From Persicaria tinctoria (lineage: Eukaryota; Streptophyta; Magnoliopsida; Caryophyllales; Polygonaceae), in assembly GCA_037127255.1 (NCBI GenBank), contig JBANSL010000012.1, positions 20,284,615 through 20,348,614 of the forward strand: DNA of 64,000 nt, written 5' to 3'. The notes under the pieces were generated by a model, which worked only from the letters and a program-made list of their open reading frames with translations, did no database searches and was not told the origin of the DNA. Position 1 is the first letter of the stretch; every line of letters begins with the position of its first letter. Made by a program: the position numbers and the translations under genes. Below are positions 1 to 10,214 of the stretch, in pieces.

Positions 1-1483
1 ATGCAGGTTGAGTTTGATGCCCTTATTCGTAATGGGACGTGGACACTTGTACCGCGTCCTCTGCATGCTAACATTGTTGGTTGTAAGTGGGTTTACAGGA
101 TCAAGCGTCGTGCTGATGGCTCCGTTGAGCGCTACAAAGCTCGCCTCGTCGCCAAGGGCTTCAATCAGGAGGAAGGTGTTGATTACTTTGACACATTTAG
201 TCCGGTCATTAAGCCAACCACCATTCGCATTGTCCTCTCTCTGACTCTTCATCAGTCTTGGCCTCTCCGATAGGTTGACATCAACAATGGTGACCTCTCC
301 GAACAGGTGTACATGGCGCAGCCTCCAGGCTTTGTCGATCAGTATCGACCTCACTCTGTCTGTCTGCTGCGTAAGGCCCTTTATGGTCTAAAACAGGCAC
401 CTCGCGCCTGGTTCACCAAACTTCGCCAGTTCCTCCTACAGCATCGCTTCCGCCCCTTCCAATCAGACACCTCCCTGCTCATTCGTCGCCAAGGTTCATC
501 GACTCTCCTGATTCTGGTCTATGTTGATGATCTTAGTATTACTGGTTCTGTGCCTGCAGAGATCGATACCTTTGTTGCGCTTCTTAATCAGACATTCTCT
601 CTGCGTGACTTGGACGATCTCCATTATTTTCTGGGCATCGAATTGGTACGGCATCCGACCCAGATCCTTTTATCTCAGCAAAAGTATATTCGTGATCTCC
701 TGTTGCGCAACAAGATGCATGATGCTCGCCCTATTTCGCCCTATATTCGTGATCTCAGCAAAAGTATATTCGGCCTCTCATCTTGTTCGCGAAGGGGATC
801 CTCACTCGGATCCTCACCTCTACAGGAGTATTGTTGGTGCCTTTCAATACGCGACTATTACTCGGCCTGAAATCTCTTATGCAGTTAACCGGGTATGTCA
901 GTTCATGCACTCTCCCACTGAGGTTCATTGGTCCGTTGTTAAACGGATTCTTCGGTATCTAAAGGGTACTCTTTCATCCGGCCTTGTTCTTCACCCCCTC
1001 GCTGACGCCCGTCTTGTGGCGTTCTCTAATGCCGGTTGGGCTTCTGATGGTGACGATTGCCGATCTCAGCATGGCTTTTCCATCTACTATGGGGGTAATC
1101 TCATTAGTTGGGCATCTAAGAAGCAAAATGTTGTCGCTAAATCCAGCACTGAAGCCGAGTATAGGGCTATAGCCTTTGCCGCTACAGAACTCATCTGGAT
1201 CCAGCAATTGCTCTCTGAGTTGCGTGCTCCAGCTGCTCTACCTCCCATCATTTTATGTGATAATTTAAGTGCAACTTACATGTCCACCAATCCAGTTTTC
1301 CATCAGCGGTCTAAGCACATCAAAATTGATTACTACTTTGTTCGTGAGCAAGTTGAGGATGGCTCCCTTGTTGTTCGGCATGTTCCAGGTCAAGATCAAA
1401 TTGCGGACATCTTCACGAAAGCGGTCGGCACTGCTCGTTTTCTCTCCCTGCGCTCCAAGCTCCATGTTCGTGATCCTCCATGA
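1..1483 (+). pseudogene. Ty1/copia pol remnant (reverse transcriptase and RNase H), element I
   Basis: The window opens inside a copia pol gene, so the 5' part lies outside. The reverse transcriptase is recognisable from [15 protein letters not shown] through YGLKQAPRAW to the active-site YVDDLS. RNase H follows, with GWASDGDD, SSTEAEYRA and the distal CDNLSATYMS and DIFTKAV motifs, and ends at a stop at 1481-1483. The copy is dead. An in-frame TAG at 271-273 replaces a position that is Gln in related elements. The frame changes near 750-800, where a 20-bp segment present at 673-692 is repeated at 753-772. The first RNase H acidic residue reads Asn (SNAGWAS), while the sister copy at 54.9 kb has Asp. 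That sister copy is clearly the same family. A polypurine G run and an LTR follow directly. Confidence 0.93.
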
Positions 1484-1503
1484 GCTTGTGGGGGGGGGGG
1501 GGG

Positions 1504-1693
1504 TATTAGGATATATTCTTAGTAGGATATATTTCTATCCTTTGTGATTATGTAATCTTTCCATATCCGTCATGTATATCTTCTAGTGCCTTGGAGCCTA
1601 CGATTTTGTAACTATATATTCATTCAAAAGATCAATGAGAAAGCAAGAAATACAATTCACAAAACCCTAGCAGTGACCCTAGCAGTGTTTACA
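1504..1693 (+). repeat. 3' LTR of copia element I
   Basis: The LTR begins after a 16-G polypurine tract (1488-1503). It starts TATTAGGATA, a TG-to-TA variant of the TGTTAGGATA start of the related LTR at 50995. It shares the internal GCCTTGGAG motif and a GTTTACA-type end with that LTR. The right boundary is by analogy, and ends at 1672 or 1684 are also possible. The 5' LTR is outside the window, so no target-site duplication can be checked. Confidence 0.7.
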
Positions 1694-2213
1694 TGTGATA
1701 AGGGAGATTTGTCCCCCTTTGAAGCTGAATTTAATCTGGTGAGTATTGTTTGTCTCCCCTCCTACTTGCAATTTATCTCATCGTTTGTTTGGTGGTTGGA
1801 CTCTGTTTATTTTGTTGGGTATCGAATCAAGAGTGATGTAAATTTGGGTATGTCTTGGTTTTTCCTAAAATCCCAGCTTTCGTTGTCGTTGATGTTGCTA
1901 TCTTTGGCGTCATATATATGAGTTTGTTCTCCACTTCTTTACAATCAGATCGCCATTCTTAGCAGAGATGCTACTCTCCTACCTAATAGTGCGAAATCTT
2001 CACATACAATTGTGGGGGGACAAAGGATAGCTAATTACTTGTTGCGTTGTTCCGGGTTTTAGAGGGCTCAACCATGTCTCTATTTCAGCTTGGCCTATGC
2101 CGGACTGTTGTGTGACAGAAAGCAGTTCTAGCTGTCGGGATTATCTAGGCATGACAGGCTTTGAAAACCATTCTGCTTCACTTCCATTCTCTGTCTCCTC
2201 CGCTGCTTGGTGG
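1694..2213. other. Spacer between copia element I and the A/B array
   Basis: No gene is recognised. Short open frames here lack any known motif. A possible splice-donor-like GGTGAGTA lies near 1740, but no exon can be supported around it. Confidence 0.4.
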
Positions 2214-2352
2214 TGATAGATTACATAGGTCTTAATATTGTATAGTGGGCTAAAAGCCCATTAAGGCCCAATACCTTTGTAACGTATATATATGTTATAT
2301 CAATGAATGGAAACCCTCAAGGAGGACTTTACATCAATTCTACAATTCTACA
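2214..2352 (+). repeat. LTR 1 of copia family A/B (5' LTR of copy A)
   Basis: A 139-bp LTR starting TGATAGATTACATAGG and ending TTCTACA. The initiator-tRNA-type primer-binding site TGGTATCACAGCC follows at once (2353). It matches the LTRs at 5212-5348 and 9359-9497 with scattered differences. Confidence 0.9.
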
Positions 2353-2483
2353 TGGTATCACAGCCTTTTCTTCCTCACGGAATCCTCTTCCCGTCGCCGG
2401 CGTCGTCTCCTCGCCGCCTCTCTCTCTCTCTTTCCCCTCCTCACCGGCTTTCCCGTTTGCAAAAAAAAAAAAAATCTCTTACC

Positions 2484-3789
2484 ATGGCTCTCTACGATCA
2501 CCAACATCAAGTCTTCTCTGGATACTCAAGATATCCTACCCCTCGACATGTCGGTCCTCAGGCCTCTCTGACATCGCCTGACCCAGGCTATGTTCCGCCA
2601 GCTCTGCATCACGCCTTCTCCTCTACGCAACCGACATCTTCTGACTCTTCTTGGTACATGGACACTGGTGCCACCTCCCACATGACGAACTCCTCAGGTA
2701 ACCTCTCATCTATTTCTTTTAAGGGCCATGTCCACTCTAATATCGTCGGAAATGATGGTCGTCTTGCTACTTCGGGAATTGGCCACGCCAAATTACAGAC
2801 CCCAACCCACCCACTACACCTCAACAATGTCCTGATTGCCCCAAAGATTGTCAAAAACCTTATCTCTGTCCGTCGGTTCACTGCTGACAACAACGTTTCC
2901 CTTACGTTTGATCCCTATGGTTTCTCTATGAACGATCTTACTACGGGGGTTACTTGCATGAGATGTAAAAGCACCGGGGAGCTCTACCCTGTCACACCAC
3001 CTCCTGCGTCCAATCAGTCGTGTCCGGTCGCCCTCTCGGCATCATCGTCCAGCCCGTGGCATGCACGCTTGGGCCATCCCAGCGCTGCCGTTCTTGATGT
3101 CCTCCGTTCCCAGAACCTTGTCACCTGTACTAAAGACCCACGCTCTGGTTTATGCTCTTTCTGCCAACTAGGCAAACATGCCAGACTGTCATTCCAACGG
3201 TCTTTGACCTCTACCCTTGCTCCCTTTGATATAATTCACAACGACATTTGGACCTCTCTCGTGCCTAGCAAGGAGGGTCACACGTACTACCTCTTGTTTC
3301 TTGATGATTACACTCATTACTTATGGGTCTTCCTGTTGCATTTCAAGTCCCAAGTGTTTCCTGTCTTTGCCAGATTCCATATCTACATCAAAACACAGTT
3401 TCACATGTCCAACAAATGTTTCCAATGTGACAATGGCCGTGAATTTGACAACAAAGACTTTCACTCCTTCTTTGCCGCAAATGGGATCTTCTATCGCTTG
3501 TCTTGCCCCTATACTTCTCAGCAGAATGGCAAGGCAGAAAGAATCATCAGAACCATTACCAACATGATGCGCTCTCTCCTCTTCCACGCGTCTATTCCCC
3601 TTCCCTATTGGCCTCACGCCTTATCCACCACATGCTATCTCCTAAACATTCTCCCTTCCACTACCCTACACCATCGCTCGCCAGCTCAGACACTTTATTA
3701 CGCCGAGCCTAGGTATGATCACCTTCGCACCTTCGGGTGCTTATGTTTCCCAAACCAGTCCTCCACAGCCCCGCACAAGCTTCACCCGT
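2484..3789 (+). pseudogene. Copia copy A: truncated pol (protease, pre-integrase, integrase)
   Basis: The frame runs from the leader into the protease motif DTGATSHM. It then reaches the GAG-pre-integrase zinc region (WHARLGHPS, then CSFCQLGKH) and the integrase core, with NDIWTS, CDNGREF and an Asn-Gly-Lys-Ala-Glu motif giving the D-D-E residues. No gag capsid or zinc knuckle lies between the primer-binding site and the protease. Homology to copy B stops at about 3789, just after GCLCFPN. The reverse transcriptase and RNase H are absent and replaced by unrelated sequence. The frame to this point is open, so loss of the 3' half is the main lesion. The span 3351-3670 is identical to copy B. 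Confidence 0.9.
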
Positions 3790-5211
3790 TGCCTTGGCGA
3801 TTCCCTACTCTCCCGGCATTGTCCCACACAGAAAGAAAGAGGGCAGAGCCCCGGTCGGGGCGGTGGACCTCTTCGCCTTGTGCACCGAATCGAACCCCTC
3901 CTTGTTTCTGCCTCCAAACGAAGATACAGAATGAAAGGGATGGTGGCGGGCACGATGAATCCTCTCCAACGATGACTTTGTCAGGCATGTTAACCCTAAT
4001 TTATCAGTCCCTAATTTCTCCAATTCATCTTCGTTATCTGATGAAATTGAGGTGTTTGAAACCTCTAAATTGGTTGTATGTGGTTGTGGGGGCTATTGGC
4101 TTTGATGGGTTAGCTTGGCAATTTTGGTAGCATTGATGGTTTCTGTACCGATTCGAACCCGAATGGGTTGGCTTTGTAAATTAGAGAATAGTATGACAAA
4201 TAGATAATTAATTAGGGAATGGAGAATAGTATGACAGACAGTGAATGGAACCTCTAAACTAAGCAATTTTGTCAATGGAGTATAGTTGTTTGAAACGTCT
4301 AAACTGTGCAAAAAAAAAAAAAATTTGTCAATGGAGAATAGTATGACAGACAGTGAATCAGGGAAAATTTTGTCAATGAATTTATGGAACTAAACTATGC
4401 AATTTTGTGAATGAATATAAGAGGTGTGACAAACAGACCATTTTGTCAATGAATTAGGAAAAGATAACTATGCAATATGCATATGTTTTTGGAGAATAGT
4501 ATGAAGGAATCCATAAAAGAATTTGATTATGTGATGGACAATTAGTGTATTGCGACTTGTGATGTAAAATGTAAGAGCTATTGTACCCTTGATCTGTTGC
4601 GACTTGTGATGGACAATTTTGTTAATGAAATAAATATAAGAGCTATTATACCCTTGATCTATTGTGACTTGTGATGTAATTTTTAGCTTATTAGCTCAAA
4701 TATAAGAGCTATGTGTTTTTACACATCAGTGTGAGTTCGAATCTCACATAAGCTTCAAAAACTTATCATTAAAGCTTGAATAAATAATCCGAAGCACCGG
4801 TTGAAATAGAACATTAGCAAAACTTTCTTCCAAATGTGTGCAGAACTTAGTTTTGCAAAAATCACTTAAAGAATACTAATCTAATACATGTAAATTACTT
4901 AGCACCATGTTTTACTGGAAATCTTGGACACCAACATCTTCAAAGATACTCAAGTAGGTTGGATCTCACTTCGATGCTCAAACATACCAAGTTGGATGCG
5001 GATGCGGATGCGGATTTCACTTGTATGTGTGGATGCGGATTTCACTTCGATGCTCAAGCATATGATGCTTAATGATAAGGATACACAAGTAGGCTGGATC
5101 TTAATTAACTATATTTCTGGAGGATTTTGCAGTTCACTGTTTGGATAGAAAATGCTTTGGTTCAAGGTTAGGGAAGGGGTTAGTTGTCACTCGTCTGCAA
5201 AGTGTAGTCCA
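3790..5211. other. Unrelated sequence replacing the 3' half of copy A
   Basis: No domain is recognised. The first 170 bases are GC-rich. From about 4170 the sequence is AT-rich and internally repetitive: variants of GAGAATAGTATGACAGACAG occur near 4220 and 4340, and TTGCGACTTGTGATG-type segments recur near 4550, 4600 and 4660. It could be host sequence flanking a truncation or another decayed repeat. No polypurine tract stands before the LTR at 5212. Confidence 0.4.
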
Positions 5212-5348
5212 TGATAGATTACATAGGTCTCCTCATTTATAGTGGGTTAAAAGCCCGTTAAGGTCCAATACCTTTGTAACTTATATATATGTTTATCAAT
5301 GAATGGAAACCCTCAAGGAGTACTTTACATCAATTCCATTACTCTAAA
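5212..5348 (+). repeat. LTR 2 of copia family A/B (5' LTR of copy B)
   Basis: Starts TGATAGATTACATAGG and is followed by the primer-binding site TGGTATCACAGCC at 5349. It is more diverged from LTR 1 than LTR 3 is: it has CTCCTCATTT where the others have TTAATATTG. This suggests LTR 1 and LTR 3 are the closer pair. Confidence 0.88.
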
Positions 5349-5372
5349 TGGTATCACAGCCTTTTCTTCATC

Positions 5373-5866
5373 ACGGAACCCTAAATTGATCCTCCCGTCT
5401 CACCGGTCTTCCGCTTCCTCCGACCTTCCTCCCTAGTCTATCTGTTCGCACCAAGTGCGCTCGTGCTTACGTGTTGCCGCCGTCGCTTTCAAGTGTCGCC
5501 ACCGGTCACTTTCTCTCCCGCCAGTCACCGTCGCTCCCGATTCTGGGCACCAAGCCCCCGGATCCGCCACCTCCGAGCACCTCAACCACGAGCCCCGCAC
5601 CCTCGCTCTTGGTCTTGCCGGAGTCCACGAGCCCGGATCCGAGCCTCCCCCACGCCCTCGCCAATTGCTGCGCCGTCGCCCCCGCGCCCTCGCTGCACTT
5701 GTATCCTCTCCGCCTCGAACAGTTCCAACGAAGACAAAAAAAGCTTCGAACTTAATTTGATTTGTAATATCTTTTGAAGTTATTGCACAAACGTCTTGTG
5801 TTTTATTATTTTTCGTTTCTGGCCCTGAGTTAATTGTTTATTAACTTAGGTGGCCACACAAAAAAA
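5373..5866 (+). other. GC-rich leader segment unique to copy B, in the place of gag
   Basis: Between the primer-binding site and the protease frame, copy B carries about 490 bases not found in copy A. About 350 bases are GC-rich and open in several frames, giving low-complexity Pro/Ala/Arg peptides. The end is T-rich and finishes in TTAACTTAG before GTGGCC, resembling an intron 3' end. It does not look like a copia gag, with no zinc knuckle and no capsid motif. Captured host sequence is possible. Confidence 0.45.
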
Positions 5867-8800
5867 ATGCACCGGTACTCTACCCCTCGACATGCCGGTC
5901 TTCACGCCTGTCTGACATCGCCTGATCCAGGCTATGTTCCGCCAGCTATGCATCACGATTTCTCCTCTACGCAGCCGACATCTTCAGACTCTTCTTGGTA
6001 CGTGGACACTGGTGCCACCTCACACATGACGAACTCCTCAGGTAATCTCTCATCTATTTCTTTTAAGGGTCTTGCACACTCTATTATCGTCGGAAATGGT
6101 GGCCGTCTTGCCACTTCGGGGATTGGCCACGCCACATTATAGACCCCAACCCACCCACTACACCTTAACGATGTCCTCATTGCCCCAAAGATTGTCAAAA
6201 ACCTTATCTCTGTGTGTCGGTTTACTACCGACAACAACGTTTCCCTTACGTTTGATCCCTATGGTTTCTCTGTGAACGATCTTACTACGGGGGTTACTCG
6301 AATGAGATGTAACAGCATCGGGGAGCTCTACCCTGTCACACCACCACCCGCGTCCAGTCAGTCGTGTCCGGTCGCCCTCTCGGCATCGTCGTCCAGCTTG
6401 TGGCATGCACGCCTGGGCCATCCCAGTGCTGCCATTCTAAATGCCCTCCGTTATCAGAGCCTTGTCACCTATCCTAAAGGCCCACGCTCTGGTTTATGCT
6501 CTTACTGCCAACTAGGCAAACATGCCAGACTACCGTTCCAACGGTCTTTGACCTCTACCCTTGCTCCCTTTGATATCATTCATAGTGACATTTGGACCTC
6601 TCCCGTGCCTAGCAAGGAGGGTCACAAGTACTACCTCTTGTTTCTTGATGATTACACTCATTACTTATGGGTCTTCCCGTTGCATTTCAAGTCACAAGTG
6701 TTTCCTGTCTTTGCCAGATTCCATATCTACATCAAAACACAGTTTCACATGTCCAACAAATGTTTCCAATGTGACAATGGCCGTGAATTTGACAACAAAG
6801 ACTTTCACTCCTTCTTTGCCGCAAATGGGATCTTCTATCGCTTGTCTTGCCCCTATACTTCTCAGCAGAATGGCAAGGCAGAAAGAATCATCAGAACCAT
6901 TACCAACATGATGCGCTCTCTCCTCTTCCACGCGTCTATTCCCCTTCCCTATTGGCCTCACGCCTTATCCACCACATGCTATCTCCTAAACATTCTCCCT
7001 TCCACTACCCTACAACATTGCTCGCCAGCTCAGTCACTTTATTACGCCGAGCCTAGGTATGATCACCTTCTCACTTTCGGGTGCTTGTGTTTCCCAAACT
7101 AGTCATCCACAGCCCACGCAAACTTCACCCGCGCTCCACTCCATGTGTCTTTCTTGGCTACCCGTCTGATCATCGCGGGTACCTCTGCCTTAATATCAAG
7201 ACCCACAAGATCCTTCTATATCGTCATGTCACCTTTGATGAGTTGCGATTCCCCTTTGCGTCTTCCACACCCCATGTGTCTCCGTCAGAGTCAGAGTCAC
7301 CATTTCCACACTTTCTTTTTCCCCAGAGCTCTCCCAGTGCTCCTGATTCTCCCCCAACACCACCACCCCCACCACCCCCCACCACCAGACCACACACCCG
7401 CAGCGTCTCTGGTGTCTTCCGACCCCGTCAGATCGTCTCCATGACCACCGCCCATCACCCCGCTATCCACCTCCCATCACCCCGCCAAGTAGCCTCCCGT
7501 CACCAACGTGCGGCGCCCGCAGCAGGGTATGCGGAGCCCGCCGCATGTACAAATGCTGCGCCCGCAGCCTTACACCCTTCCCTGGCGGCGCCCACCGCAA
7601 GTCATGCGGCGCCCGCCGCATGTACAAATGTTGCGCCCGCAGCTTTACACCCCTCCCTGGCGGCGGCGGCCGCAATTCATGCGGCGCCCGCCGCAACCCT
7701 CGCCGCCTTTGATCCGCCCGCTGCCTCTTTCCCTTGCTTAGCCCCTCTTGCCCTCGTCTTTCCCGACTCCCATTCACCCTCTGCCCCCACCCAGACCTCC
7801 CTCTCCCCCGTTCCCACCTCCCACAAAACAGCCCTCCTCGACCCGAATTGGCAGGCGGCTATGCTCGACGAATACAGGGCCCTTATGAAGAATGGTACTT
7901 GGGTTCTTGTTCCTCGCCCTCGATCCGGAGGCGAACGTCATTCGTTGTATGTGGCTTTTTCGTCACAAGTTCCGCTCTGATGGGACGTTGGAGCGCTACA
8001 AGGCCCGTCTTGTGGTGAACGGTAGATCTCAGCAGGCCGGTATTGATTGTGATGAGACCTTCAGCCCTGTGGTCAAGCCTGCCACTATCCGAGTGGCCCT
8101 GAGTCTGGCTTTGTCGCGCAACTGGGCCATCCATCAGTTAGATGTCAAGAACGCCTTTCTGCATGATCATCTGAACGAGACAGTTTACATGTTTCAGCCG
8201 CCGGGATTTACTGATGATGAGCGTCCAAAGCATGTCCGTCTCCTCAAGCGCTCTCTATATGGTCTGAAACAGGCTCCGCGGGCGTGGTTCCAGCGTTTTG
8301 CCTCTCATCTGCTCCGTTTGGGTTTCACTGGCAGCCGTTCGGATACGTCTCTGTTTATCTATCGCAGAGGCTCAGACTTGGCATTCCTGCTGCTTTATGT
8401 CGACGACATCATTCTCACCGCCTCTTCTGATGCTCTTCGGACGTCGATAATCTCGAAGTTGAGTGCGGAATTCGCCATGTCTGATCTGGGTCAGTTGTCT
8501 TACTTCTTGGGAGTTGTTGTTCAGCGGCATGCATCTGGTCTGTTTCTCTCACAAAGTAAGTATGCTGCAGAGATTGTTCCTCGGGATAAGATGGTCAATT
8601 GTAATCCCGTCGCGACCCCAGTCGATACATCCAACAAGCTCAGTGCTCATTCTGGTCCTTTGGTTGACGATCCCACACTGTACAGGAGCCTCGCCGGTGC
8701 TCTTCAGTATCTCACTTTCACCAGGCCTGATATCAGTTACGCCGTTCAGCAGATCTGCTTGTTCATGCATTCCCCTAGGGAACCTCACTTTCAGGCTTTG

Positions 8801-9361
8801 AAGCGGATCATTCGGTACATCAGCGACACCCTCGAGCTCGGCACCACCATCACTCCTTCCTCTAAGCTTGATCTTGTGGCTTACACTGATGCGGATTGGG
8901 GTGGTTGTCCAGACACACGTCGCTCCACGTCTGGGTACTGTGTCTTCCTCAATGACACTCTTGTATCTTGGTCAGCCAAGCGTCAGTCCGTTGTGTCTCG
9001 CTCCAGCGCTGAAGCCGAATACATGGGTGTTGCCAACGTTGTCTCTGAGTGCTCTTGGCTCCGCAATCTCCTACTTGAGCTACGATTCCCCTTGCAGAAG
9101 GCCACTCTAGTCTACACTGACAACGTCTCCGCCGTCTACCTGGATAGCAACCCAGTCCAGCATCAACGCACGAAGCACATTGAGCTTGATCTCCACTACG
9201 TCAGGGACAAGGTTGCCATTGGACATGTCCGTGTTCTACATATCCCGTCCTCTTATCAGTACGCTGATATATTTACCAAGGGTTTACCTAGACAGTTGTT
9301 CATTGATTTTCGTTCCAGTCTCACTGTACGGACCCCTCCCGTTTCGACTGCGGGGGGTTGA
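5867..9361 (+). pseudogene. Copia copy B pol: protease, integrase, reverse transcriptase, RNase H
   Basis: Polyprotein order is protease (DTGATSHM), pre-integrase (WHARLGHPS), integrase (HSDIWTS, CDNGREF), a long Pro/Ala-rich linker, reverse transcriptase (YGLKQAPRAW, YVDDII) and RNase H (YTDADWGG, SSAEAEYMG, YTDNVSAV). The C-terminal 489 codons, 7892-9361, are uninterrupted. Breaks are few: TAG at 6140-6142 and at 7100-7102 (copy A has CAG at both), a frameshift near 7110-7118, and one near 7920-7935. The stop codon at 9359-9361 is formed by the first three bases of the 3' LTR, so the polypurine tract is translated. Gag is missing, so the copy could not have moved autonomously. Confidence 0.92.
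7531..7695 (+). repeat. 75-bp tandem repeat in the integrase-RT linker of copy B
   Basis: Two units of 75 bp (7531-7605 and 7606-7680) and a 15-bp partial third. Each encodes an Ala/Pro-rich block containing APAA and ALHPSLAA. The unit is a multiple of three, so it lengthens the linker without changing the frame. Confidence 0.85.
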
Positions 9362-9497
9362 TAGATTACCTAGGTCTTAATATTGTATAGTGGGCTAAAA
9401 GCCCATTAAGGCTCAATACCTTTGTAACCTATATATATGTTATATCAATGAATGGAAACCCTCAAAGAGGACTTTACATCAATTCTACAATTCTACA
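9359..9497 (+). repeat. LTR 3 of copia family A/B (3' LTR of copy B)
   Basis: A 139-bp LTR beginning TGATAGATTACCTAGG and ending TTCTACA, preceded by the polypurine run CGGGGGG. The primer-binding site and leader of the same family follow directly (9498 on), so this LTR also heads a third, truncated copy. Confidence 0.9.
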
Positions 9498-9597
9498 TGG
9501 TATCACAGCCTTTTCTTCCTCACGGAATCCTCTTCCCGTCGCCGGCGTCGTCTCCTCGCCGCCTCTCTCTCTCTTTCCCCTCCTCACCGGCTTCTTG
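9498..9597 (+). mobile_element. Leader fragment of a third copia A/B copy
   Basis: About 100 bases after LTR 3 match the copy A leader (2353 onward) almost base for base, including the primer-binding site and the TC-rich tract. Homology then ends abruptly at CACCGGCTTC. No coding part of a third copy remains. Confidence 0.85.
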
Positions 9598-10214
9598 CAG
9601 CCTGAAAGATTGTACTTGTTTGGCGGCTTCTTGCAGCCTCATTGTGTTGTGTACTCCGTTAACATTGTAAGGAACATACAAACATATCAAAACGAATCTT
9701 ATCCTAATGTGATGGTTTGGAGACATGTGGTTGGGGCTACCTTGAATAAGACTCCTGTTGATGTCTCGACACAATCCATGAATACGATAGCTGATAATTG
9801 GGCAAAATCGTCTCCCCAAACCCATGGTACATGGCACCTTGAGTATCGGCCACCGCTGGTTTACTTGGGCTGTCTGAACTCGTTGCTAATTAAAAATAAT
9901 CATTTTCTGATCATTAATCGTAGCATAGTATGGTATGGCTTCAACAAAGCCCACGTAGTTTCTCTTTCTTGTATTACACATTTATATATGCCTAATTGCA
10001 TTTTTAATCTTCTATGGATCATGGTTGATCTTTCATAGCCCTGCAAACACCTCTTCCATACGGTTGGAATCTTAATTGACAGCAAATTTCCCCCACTCAA
10101 ATCCCGAAGGGGACCATCCCCTTTTCTTTGCAATTCTCATATTCAATATCTAAAGACAAACCTTTTCATCATGAGATCGCTAACCTTCCCATCTCATGAA
10201 ATAAAAAGTTATAA
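9598..10214. other. Spacer before the LINE
   Basis: No recognisable gene. An 80-codon continuation of an open frame in 9600-9900 has no motif I know. The last 150 bases may be the LINE 5' leader, but the LINE start is not marked by a target-site duplication. Confidence 0.35.

Larger units (their letters stand above)
5212..9497 (+). mobile_element. Copia copy B, LTR to LTR
   Basis: A 4.3-kb unit bounded by LTRs at 5212-5348 (137 bp) and 9359-9497 (139 bp). It has a primer-binding site at 5349 and a G-rich polypurine tract just before 9359. The outer 5-mers do not match (GTCCA on the left, TGGTA on the right) because family leader sequence continues past the right LTR. This is therefore not a simple single insertion but part of an array with copy A and a third leader fragment. 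Confidence 0.85.

Noticed and set aside
1586..1921. 111-codon plus-strand frame overlapping the LTR of element I
   Set aside because: It starts in the LTR, has no motif and shows no codon bias that I can detect.
5212..5348. LTR 2 as the 3' LTR of copy A
   Set aside because: No polypurine tract precedes it and the sequence before it is not copia. It fits better as the 5' LTR of copy B.
5455..5777. Three overlapping frames of about 100 codons, Pro/Arg-rich
   Set aside because: Several frames are open at once because of GC-rich low-complexity sequence. None matches gag or another protein I know.
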